A stretch of 64,000 nucleotides of DNA from Psychromonas sp. Urea-02u-13 (GTDB lineage: Bacteria; Pseudomonadota; Gammaproteobacteria; Enterobacterales; Psychromonadaceae), in the NCBI RefSeq assembly GCF_002835995.1, contig NZ_PJBZ01000069.1, forward strand, positions 1 through 64,000, given 5' to 3'. The position numbers and the translations under genes were made by a program. This document shows positions 1 through 7,523 of the stretch, in pieces. The stretch's first letter is position 1. Each line of letters begins with the position of its first letter. The notes beneath the pieces were generated by a model that saw only the letters and a list, made by a program, of their open reading frames with translations, ran no database searches and had not been told where the DNA came from.

Positions 1-470
1 CGTAATGCACCTTCTAAAGGCACAATGATCGCCGTGATCAGAATCGTCCATCCAGTTATTTGTAGATAAGTCGCACCCAGTTCAATCAACTGTGGATCTT
101 GGCTGGAAAGCGTGACAAAGAAACTGGGGTTTAAAGTATAAAAAAGAGCAAAAACAACATTAATGAGCAAAGCCCAAGTGATTGATTGAATCAATATTTT
201 ACGGATGCCACCAGACTCGCCTGCACCATAATATTGTGCGCCAAGAATGTTGATAGCACCGGAAATACCAAACACAGCCAACAGGTTAAAAAAGAAGACC
301 TTACCGCCTAATCCAACAGCCGCAACCTCGGCATTACCAAGGGTTGCAACCATGATTACATCAAACATGCCTAGGGCTGCAAACATCATTGATTGCAGTG
401 ATACAGGCAGTGCCAAATTAAAAAATTTAGACCAGAAAGGTTTTCCTGTTGATGCTAACCATTTTTCCAT
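1..470 (-). CDS. MATE family multidrug efflux protein (3' end outside window)
   Basis: Reading the reverse strand from an ATG at 468-470 gives an open frame to the window edge (about 156 codons, no stop), starting MEKWLASTGKPFWSKFFNLA and continuing with LPVSLQSMMFAALGMFDVIM and an NILGAQYYGAGE segment. This is the N-terminal part of a MATE (NorM/DinF-like) antiporter, an inner-membrane cation-coupled drug exporter normally of about 450 residues. A GAGAG ribosome-binding site lies just upstream of the start. It is divergent from the AraC-type regulator at 626, which may control it (inference). Only about one third of the protein is visible, so the substrate is unknown. Confidence 0.85.
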   Translation of the reverse strand, partial: MEKWLASTGKPFWSKFFNLALPVSLQSMMFAALGMFDVIMVATLGNAEVAAVGLGGKVFFFNLLAVFGISGAINILGAQYYGAGESGGIRKILIQSITWALLINVVFALFYTLNPSFFVTLSSQDPQLIELGATYLQITGWTILITAIIVPLEGAL

Positions 471-625
471 ATATCTCTCACTTTATTAATGTTTATTAAC
501 GGGCCTGAGTGCCACGTTATTATCTTTGTAGTGTATGCCTTTTTTTTAATAAAACTTGTTGCGACATGTTAAAGATTTGTCTTAAACTATCATGGTTAAA
601 TAGAACAAAATTGTGAGGTATATAT

Positions 626-1474
626 ATGCAAGAGTGGCCAGAATTATGTGATGTATCGAGCCTTTGTAAACAGCAGATGTTTAATAAAGCAGATCAATCG
701 ACGTTATCGACATTAGGTTATATTCAAGCGGGTTATTGTGATGCAGCTGAGAAGTTCAGTATGTATCGCCAAGACCCTGATTTTCATATGATGTTATTCA
801 CCACGCATGGTGAAGGTATTTTGCATACGCCTAATGAAAGTTTTCAGTTGGAAGCTGGGTCGCTGATTATTGTGCCTGCAGGGCAAATGAATGGTTTCGA
901 TTTAAATGGCGATCATTGGTCTATTGCTTGGGTGATGTTGGATGCAAAACTAAAATGGCCTTCACTTAAAGAAAGTGGCGTTTATCTGCAAACGACAAAT
1001 TACGCAGGGGTCTTACGCCACACTATAGAGTCGTTATTGCTGAATATGCAATATAGTCAGTTTGATGATCAAGCATTAGAGAAAATGCTGGTGGATCAAC
1101 TGCAACATATTGTTGAACAGAGCCTGCACAGAAAAACACAAGTGTCAGCTGTGCAAATGCGCTTGCAACATTTCACTTACCTGTTGAGTCAACAACTGCA
1201 TAAAAATTGGAATGTAGAGCAAATGGCTGCATTGATATTCTGCTCTCCTGCGCATTTATACCGTTTAACCAATCAATGGTTAGGTAAAAGCCCAATGCAA
1301 CATTTACAAACCTTACGCATTGAGCGCGCTAAGCAAACACTTGAGTCACAAAACTGGTCAATCAACGATGTTGCATTGCAGGTCGGCTTTAAAGATTTAG
1401 CCAATTTTAGTCGTCGTTTTAAAACCCTAGTGGGACAAAGCCCGTCAGCATACAGGGCCTCAAAACGAAGCTAA
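626..1474 (+). CDS. AraC family transcriptional regulator
   Basis: 282-residue protein. The N-terminal ~150 residues are a cupin-like effector-binding domain (HTHGEGILHTPNESFQLEAG, then VPAG). The last ~100 residues hold the two helix-turn-helix motifs of AraC/XylS proteins: the first near WNVEQMAALIFCSPAHLYRL, the second near INDVALQVGFKDLANFSRRF, closing with the family's GQSPSAYR. It is divergent from the MATE pump with a 155-bp AT-rich spacer, so local control of the pump is plausible. Family assignment is secure. The effector and true targets cannot be read from the sequence. Confidence 0.9.
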   Translation: MQEWPELCDVSSLCKQQMFNKADQSTLSTLGYIQAGYCDAAEKFSMYRQDPDFHMMLFTTHGEGILHTPNESFQLEAGSLIIVPAGQMNGFDLNGDHWSIAWVMLDAKLKWPSLKESGVYLQTTNYAGVLRHTIESLLLNMQYSQFDDQALEKMLVDQLQHIVEQSLHRKTQVSAVQMRLQHFTYLLSQQLHKNWNVEQMAALIFCSPAHLYRLTNQWLGKSPMQHLQTLRIERAKQTLESQNWSINDVALQVGFKDLANFSRRFKTLVGQSPSAYRASKRS

Positions 1475-1482
1475 ACCGTAAG

Positions 1483-1678
1483 ATCAAAATGAAATCACCA
1501 CGAAGCCGCTGCGCTACACAGAGGACACGAAGAAAACACAAAATAGGGTGGTTTTTAATTTCCCTTCTTTTAACTTCGTGCCTTCGTGGTTAATTGCTTT
1601 TGATTTTAAATGTGCAAAAAGATAAATCACCACGAAGCCGCTGCGCTACACAGAGAACGCGAAGAAAACATTAAAAGC
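1483..1678. repeat. Dispersed inverted-repeat element (one full, one partial copy)
   Basis: A full copy at about 1483-1605 has imperfect terminal inverted repeats of about 24 bp: the left arm contains ACCACGAAGCCGCTGCGCTA and the right arm contains CTTCGTGCCTTCGTGG followed by TTAATTGCTTTTGAT. A second, left-arm-only copy lies at about 1620-1678. Related full copies occur at 24591-24711 and 24766-24893, and a right-arm relic at about 21788-21815. It has no coding capacity, so it is a MITE/REP-like dispersed repeat. Transposition competence is unknown. Confidence 0.7.
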
Positions 1679-1704
1679 TTATAGAGTTTAGGTTTTAATT
1701 TTTT

Positions 1705-1876
1705 ACCTTACTGATAGCTGACAGCTAAAAACTGACCGCTTATTTTGACCTTACTGATAGCTGACAGCTAAAAACTGACGGCTTGTTTTGACCTTACTGA
1801 TAGCTGACAGCTAAAAACTGACCGCTTATTTTGACCTTACTGATAGCTGACAGCTAAAAACTGACCGCTTGTTTTC
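1705..1876. repeat. 43-bp tandem repeat, four copies
   Basis: Four near-identical 43-bp units start at 1705, 1748, 1791 and 1834. Each begins ACCTTACTGATAGCTGACAG and contains AGCTAAAAACTGACCGCTT. Variation is limited to a base or two (CGCTTA/GGCTTG). The array ends two bases before the asnC stop codon. Fragments of the same unit occur at 3653-3686, 20960-20997, 24715-24750 and 24893-24935, so it belongs to a dispersed short-repeat family. There are no spacers between units, so it is not CRISPR. Confidence 0.9.
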
Positions 1877-1877
1877 C

Positions 1878-2339
1878 CTACGGCAATACATCTCTATTAA
1901 TCGGATTTTGCAGTGAAATAAGCGTTTCGGTAGATTGAATGGCTTCGATCGCTTGTACCTTATTGATTAAGGTCATTTGTAGATGATCAATCGAGCGGGT
2001 CATTAGTTTGATAAAAATGCTGTAGTTACCCGTAGTGTAATAGGCTTCGACGACTTCATCTAATGAACGTAGTTTTTCGATGGTGTCCGCGTAATCTTTG
2101 GCGTGTTTTAAGTTAATCCCAATAAAACAGCACACGTCGTAACCCAAGGCCTTTTCATTTAAGACGACTTTGGTGCCTTCTATAATGCCTGCCTGTTTCA
2201 TTTTTTCGATACGTACATGGATTGTGCCTGCGCTTACTGAGAAGTTTTTAGCCAATTCTGCGTAAGCAATACGCGCATTTTCAGTTAATGCTGCCAATAT
2301 GCTTTTATCGAGATTATCGATCTGATAATTTTCACTCAT
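1878..2339 (-). CDS. asnC: Lrp/AsnC family regulator AsnC
   Basis: 153-residue protein, the usual size for AsnC. The N-terminal winged helix-turn-helix spans roughly residues 8-55 (LTENARIAYAELAKNFSVSA, GTIHVRIEKMKQAGII), followed by an RAM/effector domain with EAYYTTGNYSIFIKLMTRSI and STETLISLQNPI, which closely follow E. coli AsnC as I know it. AsnC activates asnA and represses its own gene, with asparagine acting as the signal. Here it is transcribed divergently from asnA across a 157-bp spacer that carries palindromes. The arrangement and identity match the classical asnC/asnA regulon. Confidence 0.95.
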   Translation of the reverse strand: MSENYQIDNLDKSILAALTENARIAYAELAKNFSVSAGTIHVRIEKMKQAGIIEGTKVVLNEKALGYDVCCFIGINLKHAKDYADTIEKLRSLDEVVEAYYTTGNYSIFIKLMTRSIDHLQMTLINKVQAIEAIQSTETLISLQNPINRDVLP

Positions 2340-2364
2340 ATATCACGCCTATTTTTATGGAATA

Positions 2365-2400
2365 TTACGATTAATCGTAATTGTATTGTCGATTACAATT
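2365..2400. promoter_or_regulatory. Putative AsnC operators between asnC and asnA
   Basis: The asnC-asnA spacer contains a perfect 16-bp palindrome TTACGATTAATCGTAA (2365-2380). It overlaps a second inverted repeat with arms AATTGTA (2379-2385) and TACAATT (2394-2400). Their position between divergent genes fits AsnC binding sites. The site assignment is inference. Confidence 0.6.
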
Positions 2401-2496
2401 ATGTAAAGCTATTTATGGTATGGGTTGTTGTAATTAGTTGTTATTTCGTTGAATATACTTGCACAAACTAAAACTAATTATTAAAAGGGATTTACC

Positions 2497-3498
2497 ATGA
2501 GCGCAGAATACATTTTAAGCCAACAGCAAATCAGTAAAGCAAAACAACTTTTCTCAATGCAACTTGAAGAGAAATTAGGACTGATTGAAGTTCAAGCACC
2601 TATTCTGGCTAAAGTTGGCGATGGTATCCAAGATAGCTTAAGCGGTCATGAACAAGCGGTAGCAGTAAAAGTTAAATCTCTACCTGCATCAGACCAAGAT
2701 TTTGAAGTGGTACATTCACTTGCTAAATGGAAACGTAAAACCTTAGGTGAGCATGGCTTTGCGGTAGGCCAAGGTCTTTACACACACATGAAAGCATTAC
2801 GTCCAGACGAAGAAAAACTAAGCCCAATTCACTCTATTTTTGTAGACCAATGGGATTGGGAAAAAGTAATCTGTGAAAGTACTGAACGTTCTTTGGACTT
2901 TTTAAAGTCAACGGTAACCACGTTATACAGCGCGATTAAAGAAACTGAGTTACAAATCGATAAACTATACGGTTTAAAGCCATTTCTTGCTGAAGATATT
3001 ACCTTTGTTTACTCACAAGATTTAGTTGAAAAGTACCCTGGTTTAGACGGTAAAGCCCGTGAGCGTGAAGCCGTTAAAGAGTTTGGTTCAGTATTCTTAA
3101 TCGGTATCGGTGGTCAACTCTCTCACGGTGATTTCCATGATGTACGTGCACCAGATTACGATGATTGGTCAACACCAACATGTGATAAATACGCAGGTCT
3201 AAACGGTGATATTTTAGTATGGAACCCAATTCTTGAAGACGTATTCGAAATTTCTTCAATGGGTATCCGTGTTAGCCCTGAATCACTTAAAGCACAGCTG
3301 AAAATCACTGGTGATGAAGAGCGTTTACAGATGGATTGGCACAAAATGTTAGTCGGTTCAAAGCTTCCACAAACAATTGGTGGCGGTATAGGTCAGTCAC
3401 GTCTTGCAATGTTATTGCTACAAAAACAACATATCGGTCAAGTACAAGTCGGTGTTTGGTCTGATTGTTTGAAGAAAGAAGTAGAAGCTATTTTATAA
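2497..3498 (+). CDS. asnA: Aspartate--ammonia ligase (asparagine synthetase A)
   Basis: 333 residues, close to E. coli AsnA (330). It makes asparagine from aspartate, ammonia and ATP (AMP-forming) in the cytoplasm and has a class II aminoacyl-tRNA-synthetase-like fold. Recognisable segments are [49 protein letters not shown] and a C-terminal [20 protein letters not shown] motif. The start ATG is preceded by AAAAGGGA at suitable spacing. It is divergent from asnC and followed by a strong terminator, so it is monocistronic. Confidence 0.97.
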   Translation: MSAEYILSQQQISKAKQLFSMQLEEKLGLIEVQAPILAKVGDGIQDSLSGHEQAVAVKVKSLPASDQDFEVVHSLAKWKRKTLGEHGFAVGQGLYTHMKALRPDEEKLSPIHSIFVDQWDWEKVICESTERSLDFLKSTVTTLYSAIKETELQIDKLYGLKPFLAEDITFVYSQDLVEKYPGLDGKAREREAVKEFGSVFLIGIGGQLSHGDFHDVRAPDYDDWSTPTCDKYAGLNGDILVWNPILEDVFEISSMGIRVSPESLKAQLKITGDEERLQMDWHKMLVGSKLPQTIGGGIGQSRLAMLLLQKQHIGQVQVGVWSDCLKKEVEAIL

Positions 3499-3535
3499 AT
3501 TTATGCTAGTCAGTATGAATCATTAAAGATATTAA

Positions 3536-3571
3536 GCGACGTGGATAAGTGATTATCCACGTCGCATTTTT
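3536..3571 (+). terminator. Rho-independent terminator of asnA
   Basis: Perfect 13-bp stem GCGACGTGGATAA (3536-3548) and its complement (3553-3565), loop GTGA, followed by ATTTTTG. It lies 37 bp after the asnA stop. Confidence 0.92.
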
Positions 3572-3688
3572 GTATCATCTATTTAAGTGCTTACCCACTT
3601 TAAAATAATGGCACTGCGCGACAAATAGGCACCAAGAAAAAGATCTTAGTTTTTGAACTGACTAAAAGCTGAAAGCTAATAACTGTAC

Positions 3689-4528
3689 CTAAATAACACC
3701 CAACTCTCTTAAGCGCTCTAATAAATAACTGTTTTGTGTGTGTCGTTCAGATAACTGTACTTCTGAGCGAGGGTGCAAAAATAGCGGTAATGAGATACGT
3801 GATTTATTCACACGTTCACCCGATGGGTTAATCACTCTGTGTGTTGTTGATGGAAAGTATCCATTAGATGCCTCTTGCAACATATCGCCAGTATTAATTA
3901 CTAAATAGCCAAACTCACAGGGTACATCTAACCACTCTCCTGATTTGTTTAATACTTGCAGGCCAGGTTCATTAGACGCCGGTAGAATAGTTAATAAGTT
4001 AATGTCTTCATGAGCGGCTGCACGAATCGCATCGGGATCTGCATCATCAGCAATAGGTGGGTAATGCAAAATTCGTAATAAAGTATTAGGCGTATCTTGA
4101 ATCATTTTAGCTAACGGTTCACGGTAATTAGCGGCCACTTCAGCTGATGAGTTTTCTTCAACCCAAGTTAATAACTCTTCTGCGAGTATTGATGCTTTTT
4201 TATAATAACTGAGGATCTCTTCTTCTAACTGCGCGGGTATACGTCCCCAAGGGTAAACATGGTAATACTCTTTTAAATCTTTTTTAGTCGCCCCTTTAGC
4301 CGTCTCCGAGATATCTGGAGAAAAATAGCCATCTTGTTTTTTAGGATCAAAGGTAAAATCATGCTTTTCATCGGTACAGAAAAAGTGATACCAATTATCG
4401 TAAATTGATTGCACTAATTGTTTTTGAATTGGGTGATTAACCAGTACGGCAAAGCCTGTTTCACGCAGTGATTCAACAAAAAGTTGAGGTGCATTTTTGG
4501 CTTGATAGTTGACAACTTGAACTTGCAT
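3689..4528 (-). CDS. 2-oxoglutarate/Fe(II)-dependent oxygenase, isopenicillin N synthase family
   Basis: 279 residues. The double-stranded beta-helix iron ligands are visible: H173 and D175 in AAHEDINLLTIL and H230 in STTHRVINP, with the R-x-S cosubstrate motif RIS at about 244-246. The N-terminal part (FVESLRETGFAVLVNHPI) matches the DIOX_N domain. Such enzymes are cytoplasmic, non-heme iron oxygenases. Many bacterial members of this size have no known substrate, and nothing nearby suggests one. It is a single gene flanked by short repeats (3653-3686) and a MITE-like element on its promoter side. Confidence 0.88.
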   Translation of the reverse strand: MQVQVVNYQAKNAPQLFVESLRETGFAVLVNHPIQKQLVQSIYDNWYHFFCTDEKHDFTFDPKKQDGYFSPDISETAKGATKKDLKEYYHVYPWGRIPAQLEEEILSYYKKASILAEELLTWVEENSSAEVAANYREPLAKMIQDTPNTLLRILHYPPIADDADPDAIRAAAHEDINLLTILPASNEPGLQVLNKSGEWLDVPCEFGYLVINTGDMLQEASNGYFPSTTHRVINPSGERVNKSRISLPLFLHPRSEVQLSERHTQNSYLLERLRELGVI

Positions 4529-4555
4529 GGTAATTCCTTGAGGCTGCGTTGTTTA

Positions 4556-4898
4556 TACCCGTTATCATTCAATGTGCAAAATTCAGCAAGCTATGAGGTG
4601 AACAGGTTCTAGGCAGAAAGTTGAAGGTATAACTAGTTCAATCGATACTTTCTAACAACGAATATGTTTGCCTCAAAGCTTGCCCTCTGGGTCTTCAGCT
4701 CGGTTCTTATGAAACCATGGTAATTCAGCGTTACAGTGTTCGATAAGGGCTAGCCATTTAATGATTAAAGTCTTTATTTTAATCATACCGGTAGAGGATT
4801 AACGTCTTTTTGTTAATCTCTCGTAAGGTCATCACACTGCGCCTTGCCTTAGTGTCCGAGCTGACGACTGAATAAAGCACTTTGATTGGTAACGGGTA
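4556..4898. mobile_element. MITE-like element, ~343 bp
   Basis: The region between the oxygenase and VOC genes is bounded by inverted ends: TACCCGTTATCATTCAA at 4556-4572 and, in reverse complement from 4898, TACCCGTTACCAATCAAA. No reading frame of note lies inside. The left end recurs as single-ended relics at about 43671-43701 (TACCCGTTAGTATTGAAGAT) and near 21727 (CCGGTTATCATTCAATGC), so the sequence is dispersed. A non-autonomous transposable element is the likeliest explanation. The remaining ~170 bp to 5072 shows nothing else I can name. Confidence 0.55.
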
Positions 4899-5072
4899 TT
4901 TAAGTATTCGGTAGCATTTATTCTCGTATAGATGAAATACACAAGCAATGTTAACTTGTTATAAGTCACATCAATCATGACTATAAATGCAGATTAACAG
5001 CATTGTAGTACATGATTGAAAAGAAAAAATACATCTTATCACAATGCATTTTTTGCTACCGATAGTTGCGAC

Positions 5073-5495
5073 TTACAGCATAGAATTACGCTCACTTACG
5101 TTGTCACTAAAATATTGTACGAACTCTACTTCAATGCCATCGGGATCGTAATAATAGTGATTATGGCGAAAAGGATGCTGATTTCCAACAGTATGCGGGG
5201 TAAAACCGGCCTCCGCTAAACGACTTTTTAGCGCTTCAAGATCACTGCTTTCAAATCCAAGGTGAGAAATACCGGCTTGGTGACCGTGGTGATCTCTGGC
5301 GATGCTATCTGCATCGTCATTAAAAGTAAGGTAACTAGTATCATCACCAAAATGGCACCAATTGCGTTGTACGCCAAACCATTCACTTTCCCCTGAATCC
5401 CTTACTTTCCATTCTGGAAAGGCCGCTTGGTAAAAGGTTAAACTACGTTGAATGTCTTTTATCACGATATTAATATGTTCTAATCTGATCATCAT
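5073..5495 (-). CDS. VOC (glyoxalase/bleomycin resistance) superfamily protein
   Basis: 140 residues forming one vicinal-oxygen-chelate domain: the start IRLEHINIVIKDIQRSLTFY, a central GISHLGFESSDLEALKSRLA and the closing YYDPDGIEVEFVQYF. H and E residues occupy the usual metal-ligand positions (LEHINI, GISHLGF, IEVEF). Members include glyoxalases, dioxygenases and antibiotic-binding proteins, and the sequence does not tell which. It lies next to a flavin reductase on the same strand, separated by a short simple repeat, so it may share a detoxification role (inference). The start could be either of two adjacent ATG codons. Confidence 0.85.
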   Translation of the reverse strand: MMIRLEHINIVIKDIQRSLTFYQAAFPEWKVRDSGESEWFGVQRNWCHFGDDTSYLTFNDDADSIARDHHGHQAGISHLGFESSDLEALKSRLAEAGFTPHTVGNQHPFRHNHYYYDPDGIEVEFVQYFSDNVSERNSML

Positions 5496-5546
5496 TTATT
5501 CCTTCTTTATTTTCACGTTATAGCTTTGGTTATTGTGGTGTGGTTT

Positions 5547-5616
5547 TCAGCTATCAGCTATCAGCTATCAGCTATCAGCTATCAGCTATCAGCTATCAGC
5601 TATCAGCTATCAGCTT
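5547..5616. repeat. 7-bp tandem repeat (TCAGCTA)n
   Basis: Nine uninterrupted TCAGCTA units plus a partial tenth lie just after the stop codon of the flavin reductase gene. The heptamer resembles the AGCTGACAGCTAAAAACTG motif of the dispersed repeats at 1705, 20960 and 24893. Slippage could vary its copy number. A function is not evident. Confidence 0.95.
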
Positions 5617-5621
5617 TTAGC

Positions 5622-6230
5622 TTACATTCCGTAGGCATACTTACTTTGCAGTTGCTGGTGTTGTGCCTTGAACTGCGCTCTTACTGGTAACATCGCTTGC
5701 GCATAACTGTTTAACATCTCTAAACAGTAGCTTATACGCTGGCGTAAACTCTCATCATGTTCATCTACCGCTTGTTCCATATTTAATACTTGGTCGATAT
5801 AACGCACTATTAAATAGTCTGGCACAGGGATTAATTTAGTGTTTTTTAACGCGTTCATACGTAATTCAGCCACCGGATAAGCACCGCTGATACCACTACT
5901 GGTGCCCACTAACATCACGGGTTTGTGCGCGGTATCGGCTAAATCACTCATCAATAATAAATTCTTAATTAACGGTGAGGCAGTGCCTGCCCATTCAGGG
6001 GTCATTAAAATCAATGCATCCGCCTCATTAATCTGCGCTGCTACATCATGCCAAACGGGGCTATCTGCTTTGTAGTCAGACATCGCATCCCAGAAGGGTA
6101 AATCTAATTCACATAAATCAATGTGTTTGCTTTCTGCGAAACTGTTTTTATTGTTGTTGATATATTTTGCCACTTTCGCGGTTTGTGAGTTTTTTCGGTG
6201 GCTGCCGCTAATCACTAATAATTTCATCAT
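5622..6230 (-). CDS. NAD(P)H-dependent FMN reductase
   Basis: 202 residues with a flavodoxin-like fold. The N-terminal FMN phosphate-binding loop reads LLVISGSHRKNSQTAKVA, followed by LILMTPEWAGTASPLIKNLL and VGTSSGISGAYPVAELRM, all typical of the FMN_red family (SsuE/ChrR-quinone-reductase/azoreductase-like). Such enzymes use NAD(P)H to reduce FMN, quinones or metals in the cytoplasm. The gene is divergent from a Cys-rich COG2345-type regulator across a spacer containing two palindromic sites, so I infer it is that regulator's target, possibly in redox or Fe-S stress. Confidence 0.88.
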   Translation of the reverse strand: MMKLLVISGSHRKNSQTAKVAKYINNNKNSFAESKHIDLCELDLPFWDAMSDYKADSPVWHDVAAQINEADALILMTPEWAGTASPLIKNLLLMSDLADTAHKPVMLVGTSSGISGAYPVAELRMNALKNTKLIPVPDYLIVRYIDQVLNMEQAVDEHDESLRQRISYCLEMLNSYAQAMLPVRAQFKAQHQQLQSKYAYGM

Positions 6231-6261
6231 ATTCCCTTATCGTGTCTGCTTTCGTTTCGTT

Positions 6262-6310
6262 ATTAAGTAAAGTAAACGCTTTACTTAATTATGTAAAGAT
6301 AAAACTTTAC
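6262..6310. promoter_or_regulatory. Paired operator palindromes between flavin reductase and regulator
   Basis: A perfect inverted repeat ATTAAGTAAAG (6262-6272), spacer TAAACG, CTTTACTTAAT (6279-6289) is followed by a second one, GTAAAG-ATAAAA-CTTTAC (6293-6310), sharing the same half-site and 6-bp spacing. Two sites with identical geometry in the divergent spacer are best read as operators of the regulator at 6340. Confidence 0.7.
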
Positions 6311-6339
6311 TTAATTTTTAAGTAAGCAATAATCAGCTT

Positions 6340-7035
6340 ATGAATAAACATGAAAAAAACCGACAAAAGACCACCGAAAAAATCTTTCAATTATTGAAAG
6401 AGAACGGGGCAATGACCGCCAAGCAACTCTCTGAGCAGTTAAAGATGACAACTATGGGTGTACGTCAGCATTTATTGTTATTAGAAGAGGCGCAAGAGCT
6501 TAGTTTTTATGATCAAAAAGCGGCCAGAGGGCGACCAACACGCTTTTGGAAGCTGACTGAAAAAGCTAATAGCCATTTTGAAGACAGGCATGAAGAGTTA
6601 ACCGTACAATTATTAATATCGGTACGGGAAGTGTTTGGTGAGCAGGGGTTAGATAAACTCATTAGTAAACGCGAAGAAACCATGCTCAAAAGTTATCAGC
6701 ATGCGATGTCTGGTTTAAATAGTATTGAACAACGCCTTAATAAGCTGGTGGAATTACGCAGTGCAGAAGGTTATATGGCCTCGATTGAAATCAGAGAAGA
6801 GCCAAAAATCGATGCGCAGAGTGAAGTAAACCCAGAGCCCCAAAATACTTGCTGGTGGTTTTTGGAAAATCATTGCCCTATTTGTGCTGCCGCCACTGAA
6901 TGCGCTAATTTTTGTCGTTCAGAATTAGAGATCTTCCAATCGTTATTTGTTGATTTAGCGAGTATTTCTCGTGAAGAGCATATCATTGATGGCGCAAGAC
7001 GCTGTGCTTACAAGGTGAAGTCACATTCTCGTTAA
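6340..7035 (+). CDS. Cys-rich winged-helix regulator, COG2345/SufR-like
   Basis: 231 residues. The N-terminal winged helix-turn-helix (~10-75) reads MTAKQLSEQLKMTTMGVRQH, then a GRPTRFWKLT wing. A central helical linker is followed by a C-terminal domain with six cysteines at 171, 179, 182, 188, 192 and 222 (CPIC, ECANFC, RRCAYK). The layout matches COG2345 regulators, including the Fe-S sensor SufR, where C-terminal cysteines hold a cluster. Here the four clustered cysteines make a redox or Fe-S sensing role likely (inference). It is divergent from the FMN reductase with two palindromic operators between. No suf genes are nearby. Confidence 0.8.
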   Translation: MNKHEKNRQKTTEKIFQLLKENGAMTAKQLSEQLKMTTMGVRQHLLLLEEAQELSFYDQKAARGRPTRFWKLTEKANSHFEDRHEELTVQLLISVREVFGEQGLDKLISKREETMLKSYQHAMSGLNSIEQRLNKLVELRSAEGYMASIEIREEPKIDAQSEVNPEPQNTCWWFLENHCPICAAATECANFCRSELEIFQSLFVDLASISREEHIIDGARRCAYKVKSHSR

Positions 7036-7062
7036 AAATAATTTACACCTCTAAATGCAATT

Positions 7063-7081
7063 GATAATTACTTTCATTATC
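7063..7081. promoter_or_regulatory. Fur-box-like palindrome
   Basis: GATAATTACTTTCATTATC (7063-7081) matches about 15 of 19 positions of the Fur consensus and sits in a longer palindrome (CAATTGATAAT at 7058 and its complement ending at 7086). It lies 45-60 bp upstream of the small Cys-rich gene. It could also act as the terminator of the upstream regulator, but it lacks a T-run. Confidence 0.6.
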
Positions 7082-7125
7082 AATTGTGGTAAGTTATTGA
7101 CTGATTTCAAAAATGAGTAAAGTCA

Positions 7126-7323
7126 GTGGGCGTAGAAAAACCGTTAAAAAGGTTTAAAAAAGATAAGTCGAAAGACAATATCGACCTGTCAAAATTATTA
7201 AAAAAGAGTAACCATAAAATTGACATCTCTTTTTTGAACACACCTTTGAAATCTCCAGCGTGTAAGCGTTGCCCTGCCTTAGAAAAAGGCATCTGTAAAT
7301 GCGCCAAAAAACGACTTAAGTAA
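7126..7323 (+). CDS. Small Cys-rich basic protein, unknown function
   Basis: 65 residues, very rich in lysine, with a C-terminal cysteine motif CKRCPALEKGICKCAKKRLK. Short proteins ending in this kind of CxxC...CKC motif occur in other marine gammaproteobacteria as hypotheticals (recollection). The GTG at 7126 is the first start in frame. An ATG at 7113 opens another frame (MSKVSGRRKTVKKV) that stops after 14 codons, so a one-base indel in the A-rich 5' end may have displaced the true start. A Fur-like box lies just upstream, which suggests iron regulation (inference). Confidence 0.6.
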   Translation: MGVEKPLKRFKKDKSKDNIDLSKLLKKSNHKIDISFLNTPLKSPACKRCPALEKGICKCAKKRLK

Positions 7324-7523
7324 TATTAGTTTAACGCATTCTGCCACTTTAGCCTGTTATTTTTATCTCAATAATGGATGGAAAAAGTCCACTAACGGAT
7401 TGATTTAAAATACCCGATTAACTCCTTTTAATCAGTAACCTTAAAATAAAAGCGACAATTTCACGCCAGCTTGTCTGTTATTAGTGTTTAAGAACATTGA
7501 TATTAGAGGGAGCAAGGGCATTT

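Noticed and set aside
1705-1876. CRISPR array
   Set aside because: The 43-bp units are contiguous with no spacers, and there are no cas genes.
7058-7086. Terminator of the SufR-like gene
   Set aside because: The hairpin lacks a T-run, and the inner 19 bp match a Fur box better.
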